Positions 44,338-53,096 of a DNA stretch of 64,000 bases are shown one piece after another (the first letter of the stretch is position 1; every line of letters begins with the position of its first letter). A program made the position numbers and the translations under genes. The notes beneath the pieces are model-generated. The model worked only from the letters and a program-made list of their open reading frames with translations. It made no database searches and was not told the DNA's origin. The stretch is from DAOUJI01 sp965237875 (GTDB taxonomy: Bacteria; Chloroflexota; Dehalococcoidia; Lucifugimonadales; JAGWBF01), in contig CBDEGP010000002.1 of assembly GCA_965237875.1 (NCBI GenBank), positions 1,426,001 to 1,490,000 on the forward strand, read 5' to 3'.

Positions 44338-44991
44338 ACCAAGCCAGCGGCCAAGCGGTGTGGCCGACAGGATGCTGGTGCAGTTGTGAGTGAAACGGCT
44401 AGCGTCCACTGGCAGTCAGTGGGGATTTCGATCCTGCTCACACTGTTGTTGACCATGATGCCGTGGCCTGAACCGGCCATGTCGGTTCCCACGCCGCCGC
44501 ACCCACGCTAGAACCGACTCCAGCGCCTCTCCGCATAGAGGAGATCAACTTCGCAGGCGTAGTCACGAGAACAGACCTGCCGAGCCAGGTGCAGGCCGTA
44601 TTCTCCCTTAGGAACCCGGACGGACACGCCATAGCGCTGCCGGCCGAGGATGTCCAGAAGGCCACGAAGATATACGAGCGCGGGCTGGGGACAGAGGACT
44701 GGGAGGAAATCGACTATACGGAGACCAGCTTCTTCGTTCACGCGGCAGAGAACTTCGACCTCCGAGACCATCGTCGTCATGAACTCGGACGGCGCTGGAC
44801 TTGTGCAACTCACATCGAACCATCACGAGGATTGGGGACCTCAATCGTCGCCCGACGGCTGGTTCATAGCGTTCGCGTCCGATCGAGACGGCGAGGTCGT
44901 GATCTATGCAATCAGGTGCGACAGTAGGGAGCGGGCCGAGCTCATGCCAAATACTCACACAGCCGGCAATCCCGATTGGACGATGCCGTAG
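44338..44991 (+). pseudogene. Broken exported protein with WD40/PD40-like blades
   Basis: Three frames join up. A hydrophobic signal-like segment (VGISILLTLLLTMMPWPEPA) ends near 44505. The frame then shifts to TLEPTPAPLRIEEINFAGVV, TRTDLPSQVQAVFSLRNPDG, IYERGLGTEDWEEIDYTETS and FFVHAAENFDL. It shifts again near 44765 to VVMNSDGAGLVQLTSNHHED, WGPQSSPDGWFIAFASDRDG and TPHTAGNPDW-like LMPNTHTAGNPDWTMP. The last part is two TolB/PD40 propeller blades. Clearly degraded; the intact ancestor was a secreted propeller protein. Confidence 0.55.
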
Positions 44992-45278
44992 CCGGCTTCC
45001 CAACAAGTGTTCAATAATGAGGCACGACGACCCGTTGACCGAAGGGTTGGATTGTTCTACACTCTTGGCAGATTCCGGGAGGCCAATTGGGGAGCCCGGT
45101 ATAGGTAGGCGGGAACGGCCGGCGGCAGACCACGATACCCCAATCGCAGGCCCCAAGCATACGGATTTAGCTCAAGCAGCCTGCAACCCACTTTCAATCT
45201 GTAGACGCGGGCTGCGCCGCCCTAACCGTAGCTTACCTTATCACGACGAGACGTGTGTCGCCTTTAAGGAGGAACTCT

Positions 45279-46514
45279 ATGTTGGCAACGCCGAGGGAAA
45301 AGGAGTTCCGAGACAAGATGGCTATCGCCGGCATCGGCTACAGCCGAAGCCCCGGCGTGCCGGGAGGTTTCACCCGCAGGTCCGGGGTTAGCGTACAGAC
45401 CTTGGCTGTCAGGGCCGCCTTGGACGCATGCAACGACGCGGGCCTGGACCCAAAGGAGTTGGACGGGGCCGTCTGCTACGGACTCCAGGACACGGTATGG
45501 CCCCGGAACCTGCTGACCGCTCTGGGCGTCAAAACCATCAACTGGGACTGCAACTTGGAAGGCGGAGGCAACTGCTCCACCCTGTGCTATACCATGGCAG
45601 TCCAGGCGGTCCACCACGGCATCTGCAACTATGTGCTGGCCTACCGGGGAATGAACGGGCGCACCGGCGTACGCATGGGCCAGTATGGTGGGTGGTCCTC
45701 CAACGTAGGGTCGGCCCAGAGGGTGGGCGCCCAATGGCAGTTCATCTCCATCTACGGGCAGGCCGGGGCCCCTCACCAGTTCGCGATGAACGCTCGGCGT
45801 TGGATGGACCTGTACGGCGTCACCAGCAGGGACCTGGCCAACTACTGTGTCCATGCCCGCTCCAACGCCGCCAAGAACCCCAGGGCCATCATGCGTGACC
45901 TCATCACCGTAGAGGACCACCAGAGCTCCCGCATGATCGTGGACCCCTACCACATCCTGGACTGCTGCCTGGAAACCGACGTCGCCGGGGCCGTGATCAT
46001 CACCACAGCCGAGCGGGCCAGAGACCTCAAGAAGCGGCCGGTGCTTGTCTCCGCCGCTATCAAAAATGAGGCGCCCAAGGCGGACATCATAGACACGGGC
46101 TACCCGCAGATGATGCCCAGGCTGCTGGACGCCGCCGGTGTAGAGTTGAAGGACATAGACGTTTATGAACCTTACGACAACTTCTCCGACACGCCCGTAC
46201 GAGCGTTGGAGGAAATGGGTTACTGCAAGAGGGGCGAGGGGAAAGACTTCATCCTTAACGGGCGCATAAGCCTGGACGGGGAACTCCCCATGACCACCCA
46301 CGGGGGCTTGATGAACGAGGGTTACGTCCACGGCTTTAACAGCGGGATGGAGGCCGTGCAACAGCTTCGTGGAGACGCCGAGGATATGTGCCCCAACTGG
46401 CGTGAGGGCGAGCACACCTACGACCGCGCGATATGCCGCCAGGTGCGAGACCCCGAGATCGCCCTGTTCAACTCCGAGGGCGGTGTCGGGGGCGTCATTC
46501 TCAAGAGGGGTTAG
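45279..46514 (+). CDS. Thiolase-like protein (SCP-x / lipid-transfer type), paralog 1
   Basis: 411 residues. DKMAIAGIGYSRSPGVPGGF, TLAVRAALDACNDAGLDPKE, AVCYGLQDTVW, LEGGGNCSTLCYTMAVQAVH, PHQFAMNARRWMDLYGVTSR, VAGAVIITTAERARDLKKRP, DVYEPYDNFSDTPVRALEEM and GELPMTTHGGLMNEGYVHGF follow the order of SCP-x-type thiolases. The usual catalytic GHP motif is not obvious, so it may be a thiolase-related aldolase that works with a DUF35 partner (as in steroid side-chain Ltp2-type enzymes) rather than a true thiolase. AAGGAGGAACTCT precedes ATG 45279. Two near-copies lie downstream on the other strand. Confidence 0.85.
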   Translation: MLATPREKEFRDKMAIAGIGYSRSPGVPGGFTRRSGVSVQTLAVRAALDACNDAGLDPKELDGAVCYGLQDTVWPRNLLTALGVKTINWDCNLEGGGNCSTLCYTMAVQAVHHGICNYVLAYRGMNGRTGVRMGQYGGWSSNVGSAQRVGAQWQFISIYGQAGAPHQFAMNARRWMDLYGVTSRDLANYCVHARSNAAKNPRAIMRDLITVEDHQSSRMIVDPYHILDCCLETDVAGAVIITTAERARDLKKRPVLVSAAIKNEAPKADIIDTGYPQMMPRLLDAAGVELKDIDVYEPYDNFSDTPVRALEEMGYCKRGEGKDFILNGRISLDGELPMTTHGGLMNEGYVHGFNSGMEAVQQLRGDAEDMCPNWREGEHTYDRAICRQVRDPEIALFNSEGGVGGVILKRG

Positions 46515-46529
46515 TCGTTACCGGCGCTC

Positions 46530-46843
46530 GCCGGTTGCTGCTCCCCCAGCCCGACCCCGAGACCCAGTCCCGCGGTGAGAACTCCTAATGCGTGAAGGTG
46601 AGCGGCCGCGGCGTTCTTTAGACCTACGTGATAATACACCGGGCGGTCCTGTCCCAGTGGAGAGAGATGATCCCCTTTAACGTGATGCAAGTTGCCCTCG
46701 AGGGGGACCCTCACATCCAGATCATGGGCAACGCCGTGGAGATGGACGGCTCCGAGCTAAAGGTGGGAATCCCCTTGGAGACCGTCTTCGACGACGCGAC
46801 TCCCGAGGACACCATCCCCCACCGGAGACGCCGCAGAGCGTAG
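46530..46843 (+). pseudogene. DUF35 OB-fold gene with zinc ribbon deleted
   Basis: Compared with the intact copy (48329-48751), the remnant keeps LLPQPDPETQ, jumps straight to GENS, then VKVSGRGVL with stops, then the full OB-fold half YVIIHRAVLSQWREMIPFNV, MQVALEGDPHIQIMGNAVEM and VGIPLETVFDDATPEDTIP. The zinc-ribbon segment (RVPKCSDCG to NQCY in the intact copy) is gone and two stop codons interrupt the frame. It follows thiolase paralog 1 on the same strand. Confidence 0.75.
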
Positions 46844-46883
46844 CTGGGCCGCGACTCTGCGCCTTGCCAGCGGCTGTCTGAAG

Positions 46884-48122
46884 CTACTGATCCCTCGTGA
46901 AGATGACGCCGCCGCCGCCGCCCTCAGCCGTGAACAGGGCGGTCTGTGGGTCTCGCACCTGGCGGCATATGGTGCGGTCGTATGTATGCTCACCCTCACG
47001 CCAGTTGGGGCACAGGTCCTCGGCGTCCCCCCGAAGTTGCTGCACCGCCTCCATCGCATTGTTAAAGCCGTGGACATACCCCTCGTTCATCAGGCCGCCG
47101 TGGGTGGTCATGGGGAGCTCCCCGTCCAGGCTTATGCGCCCGTCAAGGATGAAGTCCTTCCCCTCGCCCCTCTTGCAGTAGCCGATCTCCTCCAGGGCCC
47201 GTATGGGCGTGTCGGAGAAGTTGTCGTAAGGCTCATAGATGTCGATGTCCTTCAGCTCCATGCCGGCGGCGTCGAGCAGCCTGGGCATCATCTGCGGGAA
47301 ACCCGTGTCTATGATGTCCTCCTTGGGCGCCATGCTCTTGATGGCGGCGGAGACAAGCACGGGCCGCTTCTTGAGGTCCCTGGCCCGCTCGGCTGTGGTG
47401 ATGATCACGGCCCCGGCGACGTCGGTTTCCAGGCAGCAGTCCAGGATGTGGTAGGGGTCCACGATCATGCGGGAGCTCTGGTGGTCCTCTACGGTGATGA
47501 GGTCACGCATGACGGCCCTGGGGTTCTTGGCGGCGTTGGAGCGGGCATGGACACAGTAGTTGGCCAAGTCCCTGCTGGTGACGCCGTAGAGGTCCATCCA
47601 ACGCCGAGCGTTCATCGCGAACTGGTGAGGCGCCCCGGCCATCCCGTAAGGGGAGATGAACTGCCTTGGACCACCGACCCTCTGGGCCGACCCTACGTTG
47701 GACGACCACCCACCCCACTGGCCCATGCGCGGACCCGTTCGCCCGTTCATGCCCCGGTAGGCCAGCACATAGTTGCAGATGCCGTGGTGGACCGCCTGGA
47801 CCGCCATAATGTAGCATATAGAGGAGGCTGTGCCTCCGCCCTCCAAGTTGCACTCCCAGTTGATGGCTTTGACGCCCAGCGCGGTCAGCAGGTTACGGGG
47901 CCATACCGTGTCTTGGAGTCCATAGCACACAGCCCCGTCCAGCTCCTTTGGGTCTAGGCCCGCGTCGTTGCATGCGTCCACGGCGGCCCTGACAGCCAAG
48001 GTCTGTACGCTCATGCCGGACCTGCGGGTGAAACCTCCCGGCACGCCGGGGCTCCGGCTGTAGCCGATGCCGGCGACGGCCGTCTTGTCTCGGAATTCCT
48101 TCTCCCTCGTTGTCGCCAGCAT
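46884..48122 (-). CDS. Thiolase-like protein, paralog 2
   Basis: 412 residues, nearly collinear with paralog 1: DKTAVAGIGYSRSPGVPGGF, AVCYGLQDTVWPRNLLTALG, VEDHQSSRMIVDPYHILDCC and IYEPYDNFSDTPIRALEEIG. A clear difference is LEGGGTASSICYIMAVQAVH, where the other two paralogs have GGGNCST-CY; the Asn-Cys pair is lost. If that cysteine is the thiolase nucleophile, this copy is inactive or modified. GAGGAGG precedes ATG 48122; an ATG at 48152 is less likely. Third gene of a minus-strand set thiolase 3, DUF35, thiolase 2. Confidence 0.85.
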   Translation of the reverse strand: MLATTREKEFRDKTAVAGIGYSRSPGVPGGFTRRSGMSVQTLAVRAAVDACNDAGLDPKELDGAVCYGLQDTVWPRNLLTALGVKAINWECNLEGGGTASSICYIMAVQAVHHGICNYVLAYRGMNGRTGPRMGQWGGWSSNVGSAQRVGGPRQFISPYGMAGAPHQFAMNARRWMDLYGVTSRDLANYCVHARSNAAKNPRAVMRDLITVEDHQSSRMIVDPYHILDCCLETDVAGAVIITTAERARDLKKRPVLVSAAIKSMAPKEDIIDTGFPQMMPRLLDAAGMELKDIDIYEPYDNFSDTPIRALEEIGYCKRGEGKDFILDGRISLDGELPMTTHGGLMNEGYVHGFNNAMEAVQQLRGDAEDLCPNWREGEHTYDRTICRQVRDPQTALFTAEGGGGGVIFTRDQ

Positions 48123-48328
48123 CGAATCCTCCTCAGCAAGCCGCGCAGCCATAGGTGTGATGAGGTAAGCTCAGGGCGCCGCGACTCCCACGCATAACGG
48201 GTATTGGACAAGCCTGAGACACGTCAGAACTGTAGACGAGGACTGTGAAGAAGGCCCCACGAGGATAGCCAATCCCCTTCCGCTTTCCCGGGTCCACAAG
48301 CTCCGGTGAGGACGCCGGGTCGGCCCAG

Positions 48329-48751
48329 CTACGCGCTGCGGCGTCTCCAGCGGGGGATGGTGTCCTCGGGAGTCACGTCGTCGAAGACGATCTCCATGGG
48401 GATTCCCACCTTTAGCTCGGAGTCGTCCATCTCCACGGCGTTGCCCATGATCTGGATGTGGGGCGCCTCCTCGAGGGCAACTTGTATCACGTTAAAGGGG
48501 GTTATCTCCCTCCACTGGGACAGGACCGCCTGGTGTATTATCACGTAGGTGTAAAGAGTCCCGCGGCCGCTCACCTTAACCCATTCGGAGTTCTCGCCGT
48601 AGCACTGGTTGCAGGTGAGTTGAGGCGGCCATCTCATCAGCCCGCAGTCGGAGCACTTGGGGACTCTTAGCTCGTGATTCTTGATGGCGTCCCAGTAGGG
48701 CTGGGTATCGGGGTCGGGCTGGGGAAGTAGGAACTGGTACTCGGTGGTCAT
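48329..48751 (-). CDS. DUF35 zinc-ribbon/OB-fold protein
   Basis: 140 residues. Zinc ribbon LRVPKCSDCGLMRWPPQLTC plus NQCYGENSEW (Cys-x2-Cys ... Cys-x2-Cys) is followed by the OB fold: VKVSGRGTLYTYVIIHQAVL, FNVIQVALEEAPHIQIMGNA and ELKVGIPMEIVFDDVTPED. DUF35 proteins form complexes with thiolase-superfamily enzymes. Its ATG is 2 nt after the stop of paralog 3, indicating coupled translation and a heteromeric complex with it. Confidence 0.9.
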   Translation of the reverse strand: MTTEYQFLLPQPDPDTQPYWDAIKNHELRVPKCSDCGLMRWPPQLTCNQCYGENSEWVKVSGRGTLYTYVIIHQAVLSQWREITPFNVIQVALEEAPHIQIMGNAVEMDDSELKVGIPMEIVFDDVTPEDTIPRWRRRSA

Positions 48752-48753
48752 GA

Positions 48754-49986
48754 CTAACCCCTCTTGAAGATGATGCCGCCGCCGCCGCTGACGGCGGTGA
48801 AGAGGGCGGTCTGGGGATCCCGCACCTGGCGGCATATAGTGCGGTCGTAGGTGTGTTCGCCCTCACGCCAGTTGGGGCACAGGTCTTCGGCGTCTCCACG
48901 AAGCTGCTGCACCGCCTCCATGCCGTTGTTAAAGCCGTGGACGTAGCCCTCGTTCATCAGGCCGCCGTGGGTGGTCATGGGAAGCTCCCCGTCCAGGCTT
49001 ATGCGCCCGCCCAGGATGAAGTCCTTCCCCTCGCCTCTCTTGCAGTAGCCGATATCCTCCACGGCCCGCAGAGGGGAGTCGGAGAAGTTGTCATAGGGCT
49101 CATAGATGTCTATGTCCTTTAGCTCCATGCCGGCGGCGTCCAGCAGCCTGGGCATCAACTGCGGGAAACCCGTGTCTATGAGGTCGCTCCTGGGCGTCTG
49201 GCTGCTGATAGCGGCAGACACCAACACCGGGCGCTTCCTGAGGTCCCTGGCCCGCTCGGGGGTGGTGATGATTACGGCCCCTGCGACGTCGGTTTCCAGG
49301 CAGCAGTCCAAGATGTGGTAGGGGTCCACGATCATGCGGGAATTCTGGTGGTCCTCCAAGGTGATGAGGTCGCGCATGACAGCCCTGGGGTTCTTGGCCG
49401 CGTTGGACCGGGCATGGACGCAGTATCTGCCCAGGTCCTCGCTGGTGACGCCGTACAGGTCCATCCAACGCCGGGCTTCCAGGGCGAACTGGTGGGGGGC
49501 TCCGGCCATCCCGTAGATGGAGATGAACTGCCAGCGGTCGGACGCAGGGGGCGCTCCGGCGTTGGACGACCACCCACCCCACTGGCCCATGCGTGGACCG
49601 GTGCGTCCGTTCATGCCCCGGTAGGCCAGCACATAGTTGCAGATGCCGTGGTGGACCGCCTGGACTGCATTTAAGTAGCAGGCTGTGGAGCAGTTGCCGC
49701 CGCCCTCCATAAGGCAGTCCCAGTTGATGTTCTTGGCGCCCAGGGCAGTCAGCACGTTCCGGGGCCATACTGTGTCCTGGAGCCCGTAGCAGACGGCGCC
49801 GTCCAGCTCCCTTGGATCCAGGCCCGCGTCGTTGCAGGCGTCCAAGGCGGCCCTGACGGCCAGGGTCTGCACGCTCATGCCGGACCTGCGGGTGAAACCT
49901 CCCGGCACACCGGGGCTTCGGCTGTAGCCGATGCCGGCGATGGCCGTCTTGTCTCGGAATTCCTTCTCGGTCGTTGTTGCGAGCAT
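48754..49986 (-). CDS. Thiolase-like protein, paralog 3
   Basis: 410 residues. DKTAIAGIGYSRSPGVPGGF, AVCYGLQDTVWPRNVLTALG, LMEGGGNCSTACYLNAVQAV, HQFALEARRWMDLYGVTSED, VAGAVIITTPERARDLRKRP and YEPYDNFSDSPLRAVEDIGY. It retains the Cys of GGGNCST. It is more divergent from paralogs 1 and 2 than they are from each other (for example SSNAGAPPASDRWQF against SSNVGSAQRVG). First gene of the operon with DUF35. AAAAGGGAGG precedes ATG 49986. Confidence 0.86.
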   Translation of the reverse strand: MLATTTEKEFRDKTAIAGIGYSRSPGVPGGFTRRSGMSVQTLAVRAALDACNDAGLDPRELDGAVCYGLQDTVWPRNVLTALGAKNINWDCLMEGGGNCSTACYLNAVQAVHHGICNYVLAYRGMNGRTGPRMGQWGGWSSNAGAPPASDRWQFISIYGMAGAPHQFALEARRWMDLYGVTSEDLGRYCVHARSNAAKNPRAVMRDLITLEDHQNSRMIVDPYHILDCCLETDVAGAVIITTPERARDLRKRPVLVSAAISSQTPRSDLIDTGFPQLMPRLLDAAGMELKDIDIYEPYDNFSDSPLRAVEDIGYCKRGEGKDFILGGRISLDGELPMTTHGGLMNEGYVHGFNNGMEAVQQLRGDAEDLCPNWREGEHTYDRTICRQVRDPQTALFTAVSGGGGIIFKRG

Positions 49987-50185
49987 AGGCCTCCCTTTTC
50001 ACTGGCCGCCGGAGACATCCATCGGGGTTATGAGGTCCGAAGGACGCTCAGCCGTTGCAAGTGAGGTCTTCAGCTTAAGCTGAGGACCTACCCAGTGTTG
50101 CTCTTAGATGTATGCCTGGCGGCGCCGGGCCTGGCAATGCTCCAACCGGAGAGCGCCGGGCCGACAGCCGGCCTCGAGCGGATGC

Positions 50186-51337
50186 CTACAGATTTTCCGG
50201 GGGCTCCACCCAGGCTTGCTCTTTGGCGTATATCTGGAGTCGGGCGCTGATAGCCTCAAGCACCATGATCCGGCCTTCGTCGTCCACGTCCACGGCCACG
50301 GGCCACCTGAACTTCTGCTCTCTGGACAGGTCAGCTCTTTTGCGAGCCTTTACCCTATCGCCCTCACTTCCGTACCTCTCCATGACCCAGGGGGAGAACT
50401 GCTCCGAATCACCTTCTAAGGACACCAGGTGGTTCCCTTCGGAGTCGTAGATAAATACGCGATGGGCATCGTAGTCGGTCACATAGACGTCGCCATCCTT
50501 GTCCACTGCCACGTCTGAGGGCCGGAACAGCGCCCCTTCTCCCGACCCGGCAGCGCCAAAGGTGGCCAGATACTGGCCATTGTTGGAAAACTTCTGCACC
50601 CGGGAGTTGCCCCAGTCTGCCACGTACACGGCGCCGTCGTTGTCAATGGCGAGGCCCCAGGGCAAGTTCAACTCGGCCTGGCCGCTGCCGTGGCTCCCCC
50701 ACTTGCCAAGGAAAGTCCCGTCTGCGGCGAATATCTGGATGCGATGGTTGTAGCTGTCGGAGATGAAGAGCCTGTCGTCCTTGTCGAAGGTGAGTCCGGT
50801 GGGCCCGTTCAGCTCTCCGTCCGCGGACGTATTCACGGCCCCCACCTTCTTCAGGTAGTGCTCAAAAGGCATGGTAAAGTTATTTGCAATGGGCATCAGG
50901 CCCCCGCCGGCCTCGTAGCTTGGCCGGTCAATCACGGCGTCATCTGACCCTCTGTCGGGTATGTGGATTTCCCCGAGCTCTCCGGACCCCCAGTTGCCCA
51001 CACGATTCCCATCACGGTCAAATATGAAAATGCGGTTTGTCAGCTCCTCGGACACGTAGACGTTCTCCTTGCTGTCCACCGCAATGGAACTGGGCTGTGG
51101 GGCCTGCCCGTCCATGAACCCCCTGCCCCTGTCCTCCCAGAAAAACTCGTGGTCCAGGTTACACTTGGTTATTCCCTGGGAGGGAAACCACTCCATCCCC
51201 TTGCTGAGCACGTACAGACTCCCTCCGGATCCCCGGGCGAAGTCGACGGGATAGAAGAAATTCTTCCCCCCTACGCCCGTACAGCCGAGCGTGTAATCGT
51301 AGTTGTATACGCGGCCATCTACGTATTTTGTTCGCAT
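50186..51337 (-). CDS. NHL-repeat propeller protein (type A, copy 2)
   Basis: 383 residues, collinear with 19339-20502: MRTKYVDGRVYNYDYTLGCT at the N-terminus, then NHL blades SSIAVDSKENVYVSEELTNR, LTFDKDDRLFISDSYNHR, LAIDNDGAVYVADWGNSR, VAVDKDGDVYVTDYDAHR and the end LQIYAKEQAWVEPPENL. No signal peptide. AAAGGAGATGTC precedes the start. It follows the DUF1800 gene by 85 nt, the same order and spacing as copy 1, so the pair was evidently duplicated as a unit. This copy lies outside the putative island. Confidence 0.88.
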   Translation of the reverse strand: MRTKYVDGRVYNYDYTLGCTGVGGKNFFYPVDFARGSGGSLYVLSKGMEWFPSQGITKCNLDHEFFWEDRGRGFMDGQAPQPSSIAVDSKENVYVSEELTNRIFIFDRDGNRVGNWGSGELGEIHIPDRGSDDAVIDRPSYEAGGGLMPIANNFTMPFEHYLKKVGAVNTSADGELNGPTGLTFDKDDRLFISDSYNHRIQIFAADGTFLGKWGSHGSGQAELNLPWGLAIDNDGAVYVADWGNSRVQKFSNNGQYLATFGAAGSGEGALFRPSDVAVDKDGDVYVTDYDAHRVFIYDSEGNHLVSLEGDSEQFSPWVMERYGSEGDRVKARKRADLSREQKFRWPVAVDVDDEGRIMVLEAISARLQIYAKEQAWVEPPENL

Positions 51338-51422
51338 GACATCTCCTTTCCAAAGCTAGAGTAACGTCTTATGGGCCCGGGCCAGGGTCCCCGTCCCTTT
51401 GCGTAGCCCGGGCGCTGGATGT

Positions 51423-52826
51423 CTAGCAGAACTGGTACTCCCTGGTGGCGGCAATCAAGGCTAGGATGTCCAACACCTTGCGAGCCGACTCGCGGGTCGC
51501 ATCCTCTGTTTCCCATTTCAGCCCACCGCCCAACTCGGCTTTGACTATCAGCTCGTCCCGGGTTTGCTGGTGGACCTCCAGAGGCCCCATGATGTCCAGG
51601 CACACATCCACCGAGGCCTCGGCGCCCAGGTCCCCCATGCCCTTGACCCTGCCGATGATCGCCTGGACTCCCGGGTAAGAAATGTTGGACACTGCGTCAG
51701 CGGCGAAGTTGATGCGCTTCACCAGGGCGCCGCTGTCTATCCACTCTTGGCCGTGGTTCCATCCCTCCACGCTGGGAGGGTCGCTCAGGTACTGCCCCAT
51801 GTACCAGCATTCAAGGCCCAAAAGCTCCAGCCCGAGCCTGGGGTATTTGAAGTCGCCCACGAGCCTGCATACACTCGCCGCAACCTCGGCCGGGCTCTTC
51901 ACCCGCTGGAACTGGGACTCCTTGAAGAAGTCGGAGTTGAAGATCATCCTCAGGGTGGGTTTCATCTCGTAGCCCGAGGAAACGAAGGTGTCTGCGATGA
52001 GGTTGATGGCCACCGGGTCCTGGGGAGGCGTGTGCAGCCACGCGGGCACCTGCACCTCATCGGCCACGAAGAAGTTATACAGGTGGCGGGCTATGAACCG
52101 GGACGTGGCGGGCTGGCGCACTATGATGTCTATTACGTCATCTCCGTTGAACTTTCCCGTCTGCCCCAGGAAGTGTTTCTCCCCATCGTCGTGGTCATCG
52201 TCCCGGTACTCGAATTCCCACAGGAAATTACCTATCCCACTGGAGGGCGGCTTGGGAGCAAAGGTCCAGCCGGTGAAGGCCCGTGCGCACTCGAAAACAT
52301 CCTTCTCGGTGTAGTTGCCCTGGCCCATGGAGAAGAGCTCCAGAAGCTCTCTTCCCCAGTTCTCGTTGGGTTCGCTCTTATGGTTGTAGTTGTTGTCCAG
52401 CCAGAAGATCATGGCGGGGTCCCTGGCCAACTCCATCAACAGGTCCCGGTAGTTGCCCATGCCATGCGCGCGGAACATGTTCATCTGGCGAATCAACTCA
52501 TTGGCGTTGTCTATTTTGGTGACGCCGGTGGCGAAGACGGAGTGCCAGAAGAGGGCCATCTTCTCTTCCAGCGGGCGGGGGTTGTTGAGCAGGTGCCACA
52601 CATGGTGATTGGTGGCTTCCTTTGAGAACCCTCCGTATATCGACGGGAACACACGGGTCAGGATACTGTCGTCTATGGGAGGTACGCCGTGTTTCTCGGG
52701 CTCGAGCAACTCATCAACTTGTTCCTCGTACCGCCTGGCCGCCAGCGCGTCCATCTCGTCCGGAGTTGCTCCGAATGCTGCGCGCCTCATCAAGTGTGCC
52801 ATCAGAGTGAAAGCCTGGTCCGCCAT
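51423..52826 (-). CDS. DUF1800 family protein (type A, copy 2)
   Basis: 467 residues: LMAHLMRRAAFGATPDEMDA, EKMALFWHSVFATGVTKIDN, NENWGRELLELFSMGQGNY, CARAFTGWTFAPKP, RQPATSRFIARHLYNFFVAD, PPSVEGWNHGQEWIDSGALV and the end ALIAATREYQFC. It is close to 20586-21992 throughout. AAGGAGG precedes ATG 52826. As with its relatives, no signal peptide and no DUF1501 partner are present. Role unknown. Confidence 0.9.
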   Translation of the reverse strand: MADQAFTLMAHLMRRAAFGATPDEMDALAARRYEEQVDELLEPEKHGVPPIDDSILTRVFPSIYGGFSKEATNHHVWHLLNNPRPLEEKMALFWHSVFATGVTKIDNANELIRQMNMFRAHGMGNYRDLLMELARDPAMIFWLDNNYNHKSEPNENWGRELLELFSMGQGNYTEKDVFECARAFTGWTFAPKPPSSGIGNFLWEFEYRDDDHDDGEKHFLGQTGKFNGDDVIDIIVRQPATSRFIARHLYNFFVADEVQVPAWLHTPPQDPVAINLIADTFVSSGYEMKPTLRMIFNSDFFKESQFQRVKSPAEVAASVCRLVGDFKYPRLGLELLGLECWYMGQYLSDPPSVEGWNHGQEWIDSGALVKRINFAADAVSNISYPGVQAIIGRVKGMGDLGAEASVDVCLDIMGPLEVHQQTRDELIVKAELGGGLKWETEDATRESARKVLDILALIAATREYQFC

Positions 52827-53013
52827 ACTGCGTCCCTCCTTAACTGGATCACGACCTGGATCAGGTTAAAGGTTCCGGGGACTCCAGTCGGATATCGGAT
52901 GCAGGATGACCTCTCGAAGGTCACCAGGGTCCCTTTTCATTACTGCCCACTTTAGCAGTCCGTTGTCACCGAGTCAATTCGTTCGCAGCCTACCCAGAGG
53001 CGCCGTTTGGATG

Positions 53014-53019
53014 TATAAT
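53014..53019 (+). promoter_or_regulatory. -10 element upstream of isocitrate dehydrogenase gene
   Basis: TATAAT at 53014-53019, 78 nt before ATG 53097. No good -35 is seen at the right distance. Confidence 0.35.
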
Positions 53020-53096
53020 TGGGCAGGTTTTTGAACCGCCATTTCACCGATGGCCCTCACCGCTGAGGATTCCATACCACACCTTTGGAGGAACCC

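Noticed and set aside
45279..49986. Reading the three thiolase-like genes as ordinary acetyl-CoA acetyltransferases
   Set aside because: The terminal Cys-x-G and GHP catalytic motifs of true thiolases are not evident, and the DUF35 partner points to the SCP-x/Ltp2-like branch.
52827..52975. Possible TPP riboswitch upstream of the DUF1800 gene (AACCTGATC on the minus strand)
   Set aside because: Only that one short block matches; the GGGG-U-C and CUGAGA elements and the closing helix are missing, and the downstream gene has no thiamine link.
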